Shown: positions 14,410 to 23,980, counted from the stretch's first letter. The stretch is 32,514 bases of DNA from Blautia sp. (GCA_023663685.1 JAMPHB010000015.1:1-32514); one strand, 5' to 3'. Made by a program: numbers and translations. The notes: generated from the sequence alone by a model not told the origin.

Positions 14410-16281
14410 ATGAAAAGAAATGGTAAAACAGCAGTGCTGCTTGCGGCTGCCATGGCAGTGGGGCTGATGCCCCGGACGACTCTTGCGGCGACGGAGGAGG
14501 CGTGGCAGGAGGATATCGTATTTGAAGCGCCGTCCGCAGCGATGGAGACGGCGGGCGTAAACCGCAGCGGATACATCGCCCTGAACAGAGAGGTGCCGGA
14601 GCTAAGCCCTGCAGACGGCAGGCTGCGGGCGGGAGCTGTCCCCGGCGCCTATATGAATGACATCAGCGCGCTGTCGGCAAAATATCCGGCGACAAAAGCG
14701 CAGAAATACAATGACTGTTGGGCCTTTTCCGCAGTGGGGCTCGCGGAATTTGACATGATTACGGACAACCGGACCGTGGATAAAACGGTGGATTACAGCG
14801 AGCTGCAGCTGTCCTATTTTACCTACAACCATATGGAAGATCCGCTCGAGGGAACCTACGGGGATACGATAAAGATTGCGGGGAATTACCTTTCCTTTGG
14901 CGGAAATCTTGACAGCGCGGCGCGCACCCTCCTGCAGTGGCAGGGGCTTGCGGGCGAGGCGTCGGTTCCCTACTCGGAAGCGTCGGCGTCCAAAAAGCTG
15001 ACGGCGTCGGACGCCTATGATAAGAACGTGGTGCATCTGCAGAATGTGTATTGCCTGAATATTCGAAAGAATCCCGCAGAGGTGAAGCAGGAGATTATGA
15101 AGCACGGAGCCGCCGGAATCGGCTACTATGCGGGTGAGGACGCCACCGAGGAGAGGCAGTATGTGTCCACCGGCAGCTATCTTGGAAGGACGGTGCCGAC
15201 TTTCTATTGCAGTAAGGCGGGTATGACGCCGAACCATGCGGTCAATGTCGTTGGCTGGGACGATGATTTCCCGGCTGGGAACTTTTCGACGACGCCGCCG
15301 GGGAACGGCGCGTGGCTCGTGCGCAACAGCTGGGTAAGTTCCGGCGACTACAGCGCGGATACCAGCAGCTATTTCTGGCTTTCCTACTACGATGCGACGC
15401 TGGAGGAGGCTGCGTGGATTTATGATTTCGCGGATGCGGACGACTACGATTACAATTACCAGTACGACGGCGGAATTCTCTGCTATGATGGCTACCGGGA
15501 TTCCGGCTTTGATGCGTTTGCGAATGTATTTCAGGTGAAGGGGGAGAGCAACGAGAAGTTAGAGGCGGTATCCCTCTCCCTGATGTATGAGGCGAATATG
15601 CCCTACACCATCAAGGTGTACACGAATTTAAGGAGCGGATCAAAACCCCGCAGCGGCTATCTGGCGGCGAAAGTATCCGGCAAAACCAGCTATGCGGGCG
15701 TGTACACGGTTCCGCTGGAAAAGCCCGTCTCTCTGGCAAAGGGGACAAAATACTCCGTCGTGATTGAGCTGGGGAAGAAAAATTCCAGCATCGACGTGGA
15801 GTGCGCCGACAGCTATCTGGATTATTCGGCGAAGGTCTATATTGAGCCGGAGCAGAGTTATGCGCTCTACAGGGGCGCGTGGAGGGATATGGAGAATCTG
15901 AGCGCCCAGTACCGCACCGGCAACTGGTGTATCAAGGCCTACACGAGCAGCCTGCCGGGAAAGGCGCTGGCAAAGACCCCGTCGCTTAAAAAGAAGTCGG
16001 TGACGAAGAAGAGTATCACGCTCAAGTGGGGCAAGGTATCCGGCGCGGACGGCTATGAGGTTTTCCGGGCAACCAGCAAAAACGGCGTTTACAAGAAAGT
16101 CGCCACTGTGAAATCCGGCAGTAAGACCAGCTACAAAAACAGCGGTCTGTCGAAAAATAAGACTTACTATTACAGAGTGCGTGCTTATAAGAAGAACACA
16201 GTGACGGACGAAGGCTCTTCGTATACGACCACAACTGTCGGAAAAATGTCTGACGTGGCGGCGGTTAAGACCAGTAAATAA
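14410..16281 (+). CDS. Secreted papain-like (C1A) cysteine protease with lectin-like and fibronectin III domains
   Basis: A 623-residue exported protein. The signal peptide is MKRNGKTAVLLAAAMAVGLM... with a likely cut near LAA at about residue 28. A C1 peptidase domain follows (about 75-320) with nucleophile Cys103 in NDCWAFSA, His276 in PNHAVNVVGWDDD and Asn306 in WLVRNSW. The Gln before the cysteine (Q98) is four residues away, one fewer than the usual five. A beta-rich lectin-like region (about 330-515) and a C-terminal fibronectin type III domain (about 535-620, starting at KTPSLKKKS) complete it. It probably degrades extracellular proteins or peptides at the cell surface. The start has AGAAGGAG seven bases upstream. 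It sits between dapB and pyrC, 16 bases before the latter, with no metabolic link. Confidence 0.88.
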   Translation: MKRNGKTAVLLAAAMAVGLMPRTTLAATEEAWQEDIVFEAPSAAMETAGVNRSGYIALNREVPELSPADGRLRAGAVPGAYMNDISALSAKYPATKAQKYNDCWAFSAVGLAEFDMITDNRTVDKTVDYSELQLSYFTYNHMEDPLEGTYGDTIKIAGNYLSFGGNLDSAARTLLQWQGLAGEASVPYSEASASKKLTASDAYDKNVVHLQNVYCLNIRKNPAEVKQEIMKHGAAGIGYYAGEDATEERQYVSTGSYLGRTVPTFYCSKAGMTPNHAVNVVGWDDDFPAGNFSTTPPGNGAWLVRNSWVSSGDYSADTSSYFWLSYYDATLEEAAWIYDFADADDYDYNYQYDGGILCYDGYRDSGFDAFANVFQVKGESNEKLEAVSLSLMYEANMPYTIKVYTNLRSGSKPRSGYLAAKVSGKTSYAGVYTVPLEKPVSLAKGTKYSVVIELGKKNSSIDVECADSYLDYSAKVYIEPEQSYALYRGAWRDMENLSAQYRTGNWCIKAYTSSLPGKALAKTPSLKKKSVTKKSITLKWGKVSGADGYEVFRATSKNGVYKKVATVKSGSKTSYKNSGLSKNKTYYYRVRAYKKNTVTDEGSSYTTTTVGKMSDVAAVKTSK

Positions 16282-16297
16282 TCGTGAGGAATGAGAT

Positions 16298-17629
16298 ATG
16301 ACAATACGGATTCAGGGCGGCAGGGTGATCAATCCTGCCACACAGATGGACGAGACCGCCGACGTCTATATTGCGGACGGCGTAGTGGCAGAGATTGGGA
16401 GTATTGAAAAAGAAGCGGACTGTACAATCGACGCAAAAGGCTGTTATGTGATGCCCGGTTTTATTGATATGCATGTGCATTTCCGCGACCCGGGCTATGT
16501 GGAGAAAGAGGATATCTTCACCGGGATGCAGGCGGCCGCCCACGGGGGTTACACCACGGTGCTCGCCATGCCAAATACCCGCCCGGTGGCGGACAATGTG
16601 GACGTGGTCAATTATGTGCACCGCAAGGCCGCTTCCGGAAACTGTATCCATGTGCTCCAGGTGGGCGCTGTCACAAAGGGGCAGATGGGAAAGGAGCTCG
16701 CCGACATAAGGGAGATGGCCGCGGCCGGAATTCCGGCGATCAGCGAGGATGGCAAGTCGGTCATGGACGCGCAGGTATACCGGGAGGGGATGCTCATGGC
16801 GGCAGAGTGCGGCATTCCGGTGCTCGCCCACTGTGAGGACATCCATCTGGTGAACCATGGCGTGATGAACGCAGACGATAAGGCGAAGGAGCTCGGTATG
16901 CCGGGGATTACGAACTCGGTGGAAGATGTAATCATCGCAAGGGATATCATGCTCAGCAGTGACACGGGGGCGCAGCTGCATCTGTGCCACTGTTCGACCG
17001 AGAACTCTGTGTGGATGGTGCGTCTGGCGAAAGAGCACGGACTTACGGTCTCGGCAGAGGTATGCCCCCACCATTTTACCCTTACCTCTGCGGATATTAC
17101 AGAGTATGTGCCCACGATTGAGGCCGGAATCCTGATCCCGCAGGATACGGATGCGGACACGAATTTTAAGATGAACCCGCCCCTGCGGACAAAGAGGGAC
17201 GTGGAGGCGCTGCGGGAGGGCTTAAGGGACGGCACGATGGAGGTCATAGCGACAGACCATGCGCCCCACACCTTTGCGGACAAGAACACCTCCATGAAAA
17301 AGGCGCCCTTTGGCATCGTGGGACTGGAGACGGCGGCATGTCTGACCCACACGGAGCTGGTGCTGGGCGGATATCTGACCCCGATGCAGATGGCAGAGAA
17401 AATGAGCTATAACCCGGCGCGGATTTTAGGTCTCGACAGAGGCGACATTCAGCCCGGAAAAGAAGCGGATCTCGTGATTTTTGACCCGGGGGAGACATAC
17501 AGAATCGACAAAAATACCTTCGCCTCCAAGGGGCGCAATACGCCTTTTCATGGCAGGGAGGTGACGGGGCGCGTAAAATGTACAATCTGCGGCGGAAGAA
17601 TTGTGTTTGAGGAGAAGAAGAATGATTGA
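16298..17629 (+). CDS. pyrC: Dihydroorotase
   Basis: A 443-residue zinc amidohydrolase that cyclises carbamoyl-aspartate to dihydroorotate in pyrimidine synthesis. The metal-binding DMHVHFRDPG carries His59 and His61. AHCED, LHLCHCSTE and ATDHAPH with the catalytic Asp follow in the class I order. The C-terminal GREVTGRVKCTICGGRIV is also typical of this family. It begins 16 bases after the protease stop and its last eight bases overlap the start of pyrF. Confidence 0.96.
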   Translation: MTIRIQGGRVINPATQMDETADVYIADGVVAEIGSIEKEADCTIDAKGCYVMPGFIDMHVHFRDPGYVEKEDIFTGMQAAAHGGYTTVLAMPNTRPVADNVDVVNYVHRKAASGNCIHVLQVGAVTKGQMGKELADIREMAAAGIPAISEDGKSVMDAQVYREGMLMAAECGIPVLAHCEDIHLVNHGVMNADDKAKELGMPGITNSVEDVIIARDIMLSSDTGAQLHLCHCSTENSVWMVRLAKEHGLTVSAEVCPHHFTLTSADITEYVPTIEAGILIPQDTDADTNFKMNPPLRTKRDVEALREGLRDGTMEVIATDHAPHTFADKNTSMKKAPFGIVGLETAACLTHTELVLGGYLTPMQMAEKMSYNPARILGLDRGDIQPGKEADLVIFDPGETYRIDKNTFASKGRNTPFHGREVTGRVKCTICGGRIVFEEKKND

Positions 17630-18554
17630 TGCGTTAGTAGAAAAAATCAAAAAGACAAACGCCCCCATCGTAGTGGGGCTCGACCCGATGCTGGACTATG
17701 TGCCCGGGCAGATAAAAAAAGCGGCCTTTGGGCAGTTCGGAGAGACGCTGGAGGGGGCGGCAGCAGCCATCTGGCAGTTCAACAAGGCGATCGTGGACGC
17801 CACCTGCGACCTGATTCCGGCGGTGAAGCCGCAGATCGCGATGTATGAGCAGTTTGGCGTGGCAGGCGTGGAAGCTTTTAAAAAGACCGTGGACTATTGC
17901 CACGAAAAGGGGCTGGTCGTGATTGGCGATGTGAAGCGGGGCGACATCGGCTCTACCTCCGCGGCCTACGCGGCGGGGCATCTGGGGACTGTGCAGGTCG
18001 GAGAAAAGTCCTATGCAGGCTTTGACGAGGATTTTGCAACGGTGAATCCGTATCTTGGAAGCGACGGGGTCAAACCATTTATCGAGGTGTGCAGGGAGCA
18101 CAAAAAGGGAATCTTTGTGCTGGTCAAGACTTCGAATCCCTCCAGCGGCGAGCTGCAGGACCGCCTGATCGACGGGAAGCCCTTGTACGAGCATGTGGGC
18201 GCGATGGTGGCAGAGTGGGCGGATGGCTGTATGGGGAATTCCTACAGCTATGTGGGTGCGGTCGTGGGAGCGACCTACCCGGAGCAGGGGAAGGTTCTGC
18301 GGGCGGTGATGCCGAAGAGCTTTATTCTTGTCCCGGGCTACGGGGCGCAGGGCGGCACGGGCGCGGAGCTTGCGCACTTTTTCAATGCGGACGGGCTTGG
18401 GGCGATTGTAAATTCCTCCCGGGGAATTATCGCGGCCTACAGGCAGGAGAAGTACAGGGATAAAGGAATTGCGCCGGAGAATTTTGCGGATGCATCCCGG
18501 CTTGCCGTGCTGGATATGATTGCGGATATCCGGGGGGCGCTGGAACAGAGGTAG
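17622..18554 (+). CDS. pyrF: Orotidine-5'-phosphate decarboxylase (type 2)
   Basis: A 310-residue enzyme that decarboxylates OMP to UMP, the last step of pyrimidine synthesis. The catalytic DxKxxD motif is GDVKRGDIGS (Asp103, Lys105, Asp108). PAVKPQIAMYEQFG and the phosphate-binding LVPGYGAQGGTG are typical of the longer type 2 group. The ATG at 17622 has GAGGAGAAG upstream and overlaps the end of pyrC by eight bases, pointing to coupled translation; an earlier in-frame start at 17601 would overlap more and lacks a ribosome site. Confidence 0.95.
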   Translation: MIDALVEKIKKTNAPIVVGLDPMLDYVPGQIKKAAFGQFGETLEGAAAAIWQFNKAIVDATCDLIPAVKPQIAMYEQFGVAGVEAFKKTVDYCHEKGLVVIGDVKRGDIGSTSAAYAAGHLGTVQVGEKSYAGFDEDFATVNPYLGSDGVKPFIEVCREHKKGIFVLVKTSNPSSGELQDRLIDGKPLYEHVGAMVAEWADGCMGNSYSYVGAVVGATYPEQGKVLRAVMPKSFILVPGYGAQGGTGAELAHFFNADGLGAIVNSSRGIIAAYRQEKYRDKGIAPENFADASRLAVLDMIADIRGALEQR

Positions 18555-18561
18555 GCGTTAT

Positions 18562-20262
18562 ATGTACGAAAAAGAGGGAGTTTTAAGAAAAGGAATACAC
18601 ACAGGCTATCTTGTGCTTCTGGCGGGGATGCTGCTCATTCTGACGCTGATCGTGCTTACCCGGGGAAGCGATAACCTGATTCGTTTTGAGGAGCAGTACC
18701 AGAACATCGACGGGGCATGGACTTTAGATGAAGAGGGAAGCAGGAGTGCGGAGCTGTCCCGGCTTGGAAGCTATATGGAGGCGGATGCCGGGCAGTTGTC
18801 CATCTATTACCGGCTTTCCGCTGTCACTGATAATACCAGTCTCATCTACCGCACGAAGGATGTGTATACGAGGGTGCTTCTGGACGGCGAGCCCATCTAT
18901 GAGACAAGGGTGCCGGATTCCTCCTTTTACAACCGTTCGCCGGGAAATCTCTGGAATATGGTGAACCTTCCCGCCACGGCATCGGGGAAGGTCGTAGAGG
19001 TGCAGATTATCCCGGCCTACGATGCAAATGCGGTGGTGATGGACAGTACCTGTCTCGGGAGCGCAACCGCGGTCATCACGCATCTGCTCCGCAGTAAGGC
19101 GGGAGCCATCTTTATCAGTCTTCTGATGGTTTTGATCGGACTTATTATGATCGTGGTGAATCTGATTACACAGAGGAATATAAAAGACCGGAATTTTGGC
19201 GATTCCTTCCTGGGAATTTACGCGGTGATCACCGGTTTCTGGAGTCTTTTGGAAACCAATGTCGTACAGCTTCTGATCCGGGATATGCGCATCATACAGA
19301 CGGCCGACAATATGGTTATGATCGTGGGGATCATGCCCCTGCTGATCTATCTCGACTACGAGTACCATATCTTAGATTATATGATTACCCGCTGTATCTG
19401 TATCGTGGATATGGGATACATACTGTTTTGTGTCGTGATGCAGATCTCAGGCTTTCGGGATTTTCACAGCTTTCTGGCGGTCTCCCAGCTGTTTACCACG
19501 GTGGGAAGCGTGACGGTCTTAGCGTGGGTCATAAAGGAGTGCAGGCAGCAGTGGAAGGAATTCCATCGCATAAAACCCGGACTGGTTTTAAAGCTTGCAG
19601 GCATATCCTCCCTGATGCTGATCTCCATTGTGATTGTGTACCAGTATACGAAGGAGGACGTGGCGGACAGGGCGCAGTGGATGCGCCTTGGCATGTTTGT
19701 CTTTATTATCTGTTTCTGTGCGGGCAGTCTGATGAGAACCTACCGGTTTATTGCAAACGGCCTGCGGTATGACATTGTCAAAAATCTTGCCTACCAGGAC
19801 GGGCTGACCCTGCTCGGAAACCGTACCGCTTATCTGGAGCAGCTGGATAGGTATGCGCAGGAGAACCTGCCGCTGCTTGGCATCGTCTTTATGGATATCA
19901 ACAATCTAAAGATGGTCAACGACTGTTTCGGACACGACGAGGGGGACGTGCTGATTAAGGCGGCGGCGGAGATCATAAGGGACAGCTTCGGGCAGGTGGG
20001 AAAAACCTACCGGATCGGCGGGGACGAGTTCTGCGCACTGATTGAGGATCAGGAGCCGGATAAAGTCTACAGAGAGGCTCTGGAGACATTTCAAAGGCGG
20101 ATTGGGGAGGCGAACAAAAAGCGCGGGGATAAAATCCGAATACAGATCGCCCAGGGCTTTGCCCTCTGTGAGAACGCTACCATGGAGAAGCTCGAGGCGG
20201 CGGTCTCTGCGGCGGATCATGCGATGTATGTGGACAAGGCGAGACAGAAGGGAGCCGTATGA
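18562..20262 (+). CDS. Membrane-bound diguanylate cyclase (GGDEF) inside the pyr operon
   Basis: A 566-residue membrane protein. One N-terminal membrane helix (about 14-33), an extracytoplasmic sensor region of about 150 residues, seven further helices (about 190-390) resembling the 7TMR-DISM layout, and a C-terminal GGDEF domain (about 400-560). The active-site motif is intact: RIGGDEF with GGDEF at 486-490, and FMDINNLKMVNDCFGHDEGD precedes it. It should make c-di-GMP from two GTP. No RxxD product-inhibition site is present at the usual place before GGDEF. It starts seven bases after pyrF and its stop overlaps the start of pyrK, so it is translated as part of the pyrimidine operon. Confidence 0.9.
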   Translation: MYEKEGVLRKGIHTGYLVLLAGMLLILTLIVLTRGSDNLIRFEEQYQNIDGAWTLDEEGSRSAELSRLGSYMEADAGQLSIYYRLSAVTDNTSLIYRTKDVYTRVLLDGEPIYETRVPDSSFYNRSPGNLWNMVNLPATASGKVVEVQIIPAYDANAVVMDSTCLGSATAVITHLLRSKAGAIFISLLMVLIGLIMIVVNLITQRNIKDRNFGDSFLGIYAVITGFWSLLETNVVQLLIRDMRIIQTADNMVMIVGIMPLLIYLDYEYHILDYMITRCICIVDMGYILFCVVMQISGFRDFHSFLAVSQLFTTVGSVTVLAWVIKECRQQWKEFHRIKPGLVLKLAGISSLMLISIVIVYQYTKEDVADRAQWMRLGMFVFIICFCAGSLMRTYRFIANGLRYDIVKNLAYQDGLTLLGNRTAYLEQLDRYAQENLPLLGIVFMDINNLKMVNDCFGHDEGDVLIKAAAEIIRDSFGQVGKTYRIGGDEFCALIEDQEPDKVYREALETFQRRIGEANKKRGDKIRIQIAQGFALCENATMEKLEAAVSAADHAMYVDKARQKGAV

Positions 20263-21077
20263 TGGAGAAAAAAATACTAAGGGCAAAAGTACTCTCCCAG
20301 AGAGCAGCAGCCGACCGGATTTATGACATGGTGCTGGATGCGCCGGAGATTGCGGTATCGGCAAAGGCGGGACAGTTTGTCTCTCTGTATTGTGCCGATA
20401 AGAGCAGGCTTCTGCCGAGACCTGTCAGTCTGTGCGGAATCGACCGGGAGGCGGGGACGCTGCGGCTTTTGTACCGGGTGACGGGAACCGGCACGGGGAC
20501 GGAGGAGTTTTCCCGGCTGACAGGGCAGGATGAGATAAAAATCATGGGTCCCCTGGGAAACGGTTTTACGGTTCTGCCCGGGAAGCGCGCCCTGCTCATC
20601 GGCGGGGGGATAGGCGTGCCGCCGATGCTGCAGCTTGCGAAGGATATCCGCGCAGGCGTGGCGCCGGGGCTCTCAGGCGCACAGGTGCATACAGAGTTTT
20701 CCATGGTCATGGGCTACCGCGACTCCGGGACTTTTCTGCTCGATGAATTTTCAGGGCAGGGGGAGTGCCTCGTGGCGACAGAGGATGGAAGCGTCGGCAC
20801 AAAGGGGAATGTGCTGGATGTGATAAAGGCGGGGAATATTTCTGCAGATGTCATCTACGCATGCGGCCCCATGCCGATGCTGCGTGCCATAAAGGCGTAT
20901 GCCATGGAGCGCGGTATCGCCTGCTACATTTCCATGGAGGAGCGGATGGCGTGCGGAATCGGCGCATGTCTGGCGTGCGTGTGCGCTTCCACAGAGAAGG
21001 ATGTGCACACAAATGTGCACAATAAGCGGATCTGTAAGGAGGGGCCGGTGTTTGATGCGAGGGAGGTAGAGCTGTGA
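20259..21077 (+). CDS. pyrK: Dihydroorotate dehydrogenase B, electron transfer subunit
   Basis: A 272-residue FAD and [2Fe-2S] protein that passes electrons from the PyrD subunit to NAD. The FAD site LLPRPVSLCGI and the NAD-binding GGGIGVPPML are visible. Cysteines at 232, 237, 240 and 259 (in MACGIGACLACVC and RICKEG) are the expected cluster ligands. The start overlaps the stop of the diguanylate cyclase gene as ATGA, with AAGGGAG upstream; a second ATG follows immediately. It ends one base into pyrD. Confidence 0.95.
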   Translation: MMEKKILRAKVLSQRAAADRIYDMVLDAPEIAVSAKAGQFVSLYCADKSRLLPRPVSLCGIDREAGTLRLLYRVTGTGTGTEEFSRLTGQDEIKIMGPLGNGFTVLPGKRALLIGGGIGVPPMLQLAKDIRAGVAPGLSGAQVHTEFSMVMGYRDSGTFLLDEFSGQGECLVATEDGSVGTKGNVLDVIKAGNISADVIYACGPMPMLRAIKAYAMERGIACYISMEERMACGIGACLACVCASTEKDVHTNVHNKRICKEGPVFDAREVEL

Positions 21078-21985
21078 TGAATATGAGTGTGAAGCTGTGC
21101 GGCCTGACCTTAAAAAATCCGGTGATGACCGCATCGGGAACCTTTGGCTCCGGCGCAGAGTACGGGGAGTTTGTGGATCTGAACCGGCTGGGGGCTGTGG
21201 TGACGAAGGGCGTGGCAGCCGTCCCGTGGGAGGGAAACAGGACGCCGAGGGTGGCGGAGGTCTGCGGCGGTATGTTAAACGCTGTGGGGCTGCAGAATCC
21301 GGGCGTGGAACTCTTCTGCGAGCGGGATATCCCGTTTTTGCGCCAGTATGACACAAAAATCATTGTCAATGTCTGCGGACATTCTCTGGAGGAGTATCTT
21401 GCCGTCGTGGAGCGCCTTTCCGGGGAGCAGGTGGACATGCTGGAAATCAATATCTCCTGCCCGAATGTGAAGGAGGGGGGCATAGCTTTCGGCACAGACC
21501 CAAAGGCTGTGGAGCATATCACGGCGGAAGTGAAAAAACATGCGGCCCAGCCCGTCATTATGAAGCTCTCCCCGAATGTCACGGATATTACAGAGATTGC
21601 CCGGGCGGCGGAGGCGGGGGGCGCGGACGCCCTCTCCCTCATCAACACGGTCACGGGCATGAAGATTGATATTGACCGGAGAACCTTTGTCCTCGCCAAC
21701 AAGACCGGAGGTATGTCCGGGCCTGCCATCCATCCCATCGCGGTGCGCATGGTGTATGAGACGGCGGGGGCAGTCTCGGTTCCGATTATCGGCATGGGCG
21801 GGATCACGGATGCGGCGTCCGCCATTGAGATGATTCTTGCGGGAGCCACGGCGGTGTCCATCGGCACGGCGAATTTCATGGATCCCTGTACCACGGAGAA
21901 GGTAATCGAGGGCATGGAAGACTATATGAAAAAGCATAAGATTGAGGATATCGCGGAGCTTGTCCACGCGGTGGGGCAGACATAA
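21077..21985 (+). CDS. pyrD: Dihydroorotate dehydrogenase B, catalytic subunit
   Basis: A 302-residue FMN enzyme oxidising dihydroorotate to orotate, partner of PyrK. MTASGTFGSG, the substrate loop NAVGLQNPG, and NISCPNVKEGG with the class 1 catalytic base Cys128 are present. The FMN phosphate site GMGGITDAASAIEMILAGA is near the C-terminus. The ATG at 21077 shares one base with the pyrK stop (TGATG); a GTG at 21074 and an ATG at 21083 are other possible starts. GGGAGG at 21061-21066 is the ribosome site. Confidence 0.96.
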   Translation: MNMSVKLCGLTLKNPVMTASGTFGSGAEYGEFVDLNRLGAVVTKGVAAVPWEGNRTPRVAEVCGGMLNAVGLQNPGVELFCERDIPFLRQYDTKIIVNVCGHSLEEYLAVVERLSGEQVDMLEINISCPNVKEGGIAFGTDPKAVEHITAEVKKHAAQPVIMKLSPNVTDITEIARAAEAGGADALSLINTVTGMKIDIDRRTFVLANKTGGMSGPAIHPIAVRMVYETAGAVSVPIIGMGGITDAASAIEMILAGATAVSIGTANFMDPCTTEKVIEGMEDYMKKHKIEDIAELVHAVGQT

Positions 21986-22052
21986 TCCCTGATTTTTCCG
22001 CATATAGTATAGACGACAGAGATATTGCGCTATGGCGCGGGAACGGAGTACT

Positions 22053-23912
22053 ATGTGCGGAATTTCCGGCTTTTGCTGTTTGAGTCAAAACTATATGGAT
22101 AAGCGCCCGGAATGGGAACAGGTTTTGCGGGATATGCATGAAAGTCTTGCCCACCGGGGCGGGGACGCATCGGGAATCTTTCTGCGGCCGCAGGTGGGAC
22201 TGTCCCACGCAAGGCTGTCGATCCGGGATATCGAGGGCGGCGCGCAGCCCATGGTGCGCACCATGGGGCGCGGCAGGAATGAGAGGGAATATGCGATTGT
22301 CTACAATGGGGAGATTTACAATACAGACGAGCTGATTCCCGACCTCACCCGCAGGGGCTTTCAGTTTCAGACCACCTGCGACACGGAAGTGATCCTTTAC
22401 GCATACATGGCGTATGGCGCGGATTTTGTGACAAAACTGAACGGCATTTTTGCCTTTGCCATCTGGGACGGGGGCAGGCAGCAGCTTCTCCTTTACAGGG
22501 ACCGGGTTGGAGTCAAGCCGCATTTCTATACGGTGCAGAACGGCACGCTGGTGTTTGGCTCTGAGCCCAAGGCGCTGTTCTGCCACCCCGAGGCAGAGCC
22601 GGAGCTTACGATGGAGGGGCTGCGGGAAATCCTTGCGATCGGCCCGGCCAGGACGCCCGGCTGCGGTGTGTTCCGGGGGATTGGCGAGGTAAAGCCCGGA
22701 CATTACATAGTCTACGACCGCAGGGGCATGAAGGAGCAGCGCTACTGGGATGTAGCTACGGGGGAGCACCCGGATTCGTATGAGCGGACGGTGGAAAAAA
22801 CGTCCTTTCTGGTGCGTGATTCCATTATCCGGCAGATGGTGTCCGATGTGCCGGTCTGCACCTTCCTCTCCGGCGGCATCGACTCCTCGATCGTGACGGC
22901 GGTTGCGGCGGAGCATATGCGCGCCCACGGGGAGACGTTAAATACCTTTTCCTTTGATTTCGTGGGCAATGATGTGTATTTTCAGTCGAATGCCTTTCAG
23001 CCGGAGCGGGATCTGCCCTATGTGAATATTATGCTGCAGCGCTGTCAGACCGAGCACACCTATCTGGAATGCGACCAGAGTACGCTGGTGGACGCGCTCT
23101 ATACGGCGGTGGACGCGAAGGATCTGCCGGGCATGACGGACGTGGACGCATCCCTGCTGTATTTCTGTTCGCTGGTGGCAAAACACAACAAGGTGGCGCT
23201 CACCGGGGAGTGTGCCGATGAGATTTTCGGCGGATACCCGTGGTTCTACCGGACAGAGCTGATGGAGCGGGACGGCTTCCCGTGGTCGGCGGACATGAGT
23301 GCCCGGACGCTGTTTCTTGCGGAGGATTTTGCCAGAGAGCTGGAGCTGGCTGAATTTTCCCATGCGCGCTACGAGGATACCCTGAGAAAGGTGCAGTATC
23401 TGCCGGGGGAGGACGGGGAGAAGAGGCGGCGCAGGGGCATCGCCTATCTGAATATCAAATGGTTCATGCAGACGCTTCTGGATCGGATGGACCGCACCAG
23501 CATGTATTCGGGGCTGGAGGCGAGGGTTCCCTTTGCCGACCACAGAATCATCGAGTATCTGTACAATGTGCCGTGGGAGATGAAATACCAGAACGGGGTG
23601 GAGAAGGCCCTGCTCCGGGAGGCATGTGCAGACCTTCTGCCCGGGGAGCTTTTGCACCGCAAAAAGAGTCCCTACCCCAAGCCCTACCACCCCGGCTACG
23701 AGAAGCTTCTGGCAGAGCGCTTTGTCGCAATTCTGGAGGATAAGAACGCGCCAATCGCGCCCTTCCTCGATGAGAAAAAGGCGAGACAGTTTGTGGCGGC
23801 GCCCAAGGAGCTCGGGAAGCCGTGGTTTGGCCAGCTCATGGCGGGCCCCCAGCTCATGGCTTATTTTATACAGATCAATTACTGGATGGAGAAATACCAT
23901 CTGTCGGTGTAA
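22053..23912 (+). CDS. asnB: Asparagine synthase (glutamine-hydrolysing)
   Basis: A 619-residue cytoplasmic enzyme making asparagine from aspartate, glutamine and ATP. MCGISGF begins the protein, so Cys2 becomes the N-terminal nucleophile after Met removal, which fixes the start at 22053. AHRGGDASG, YNGEIYN and RDRVGVKP belong to the glutaminase half (2 to about 210). The synthetase half has the PP-loop SGGIDSS (273-279) and GECADEIFGGYPWF. It lies 67 bases after pyrD with no clear own promoter and is followed by a strong terminator. Confidence 0.95.
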   Translation: MCGISGFCCLSQNYMDKRPEWEQVLRDMHESLAHRGGDASGIFLRPQVGLSHARLSIRDIEGGAQPMVRTMGRGRNEREYAIVYNGEIYNTDELIPDLTRRGFQFQTTCDTEVILYAYMAYGADFVTKLNGIFAFAIWDGGRQQLLLYRDRVGVKPHFYTVQNGTLVFGSEPKALFCHPEAEPELTMEGLREILAIGPARTPGCGVFRGIGEVKPGHYIVYDRRGMKEQRYWDVATGEHPDSYERTVEKTSFLVRDSIIRQMVSDVPVCTFLSGGIDSSIVTAVAAEHMRAHGETLNTFSFDFVGNDVYFQSNAFQPERDLPYVNIMLQRCQTEHTYLECDQSTLVDALYTAVDAKDLPGMTDVDASLLYFCSLVAKHNKVALTGECADEIFGGYPWFYRTELMERDGFPWSADMSARTLFLAEDFARELELAEFSHARYEDTLRKVQYLPGEDGEKRRRRGIAYLNIKWFMQTLLDRMDRTSMYSGLEARVPFADHRIIEYLYNVPWEMKYQNGVEKALLREACADLLPGELLHRKKSPYPKPYHPGYEKLLAERFVAILEDKNAPIAPFLDEKKARQFVAAPKELGKPWFGQLMAGPQLMAYFIQINYWMEKYHLSV

Positions 23913-23918
23913 GAACAG

Positions 23919-23960
23919 ACTCCCGTTTCGGCGGTACAGCCGGGCGGGAGTTTTCTTTTT
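23919..23960 (+). terminator. Rho-independent terminator after asnB
   Basis: ACTCCCG (23919-23925) pairs with CGGGAGT (23945-23951), with an inner CGGC/GCCG stem, followed by TTTTCTTTTT. It closes the dapA to asnB run. Confidence 0.9.
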
Positions 23961-23980
23961 GCCGAAATGCAAATACGGGA

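Noticed and set aside
16282-16297. Pyrimidine-responsive attenuator before pyrC
   Set aside because: Only 16 bases separate the protease stop from pyrC, too little for a PyrR-type attenuator.
16265-17074. Minus-strand open frame opposite pyrC
   Set aside because: His-rich reading caused by the reverse of a conserved dihydroorotase gene; no start signals.
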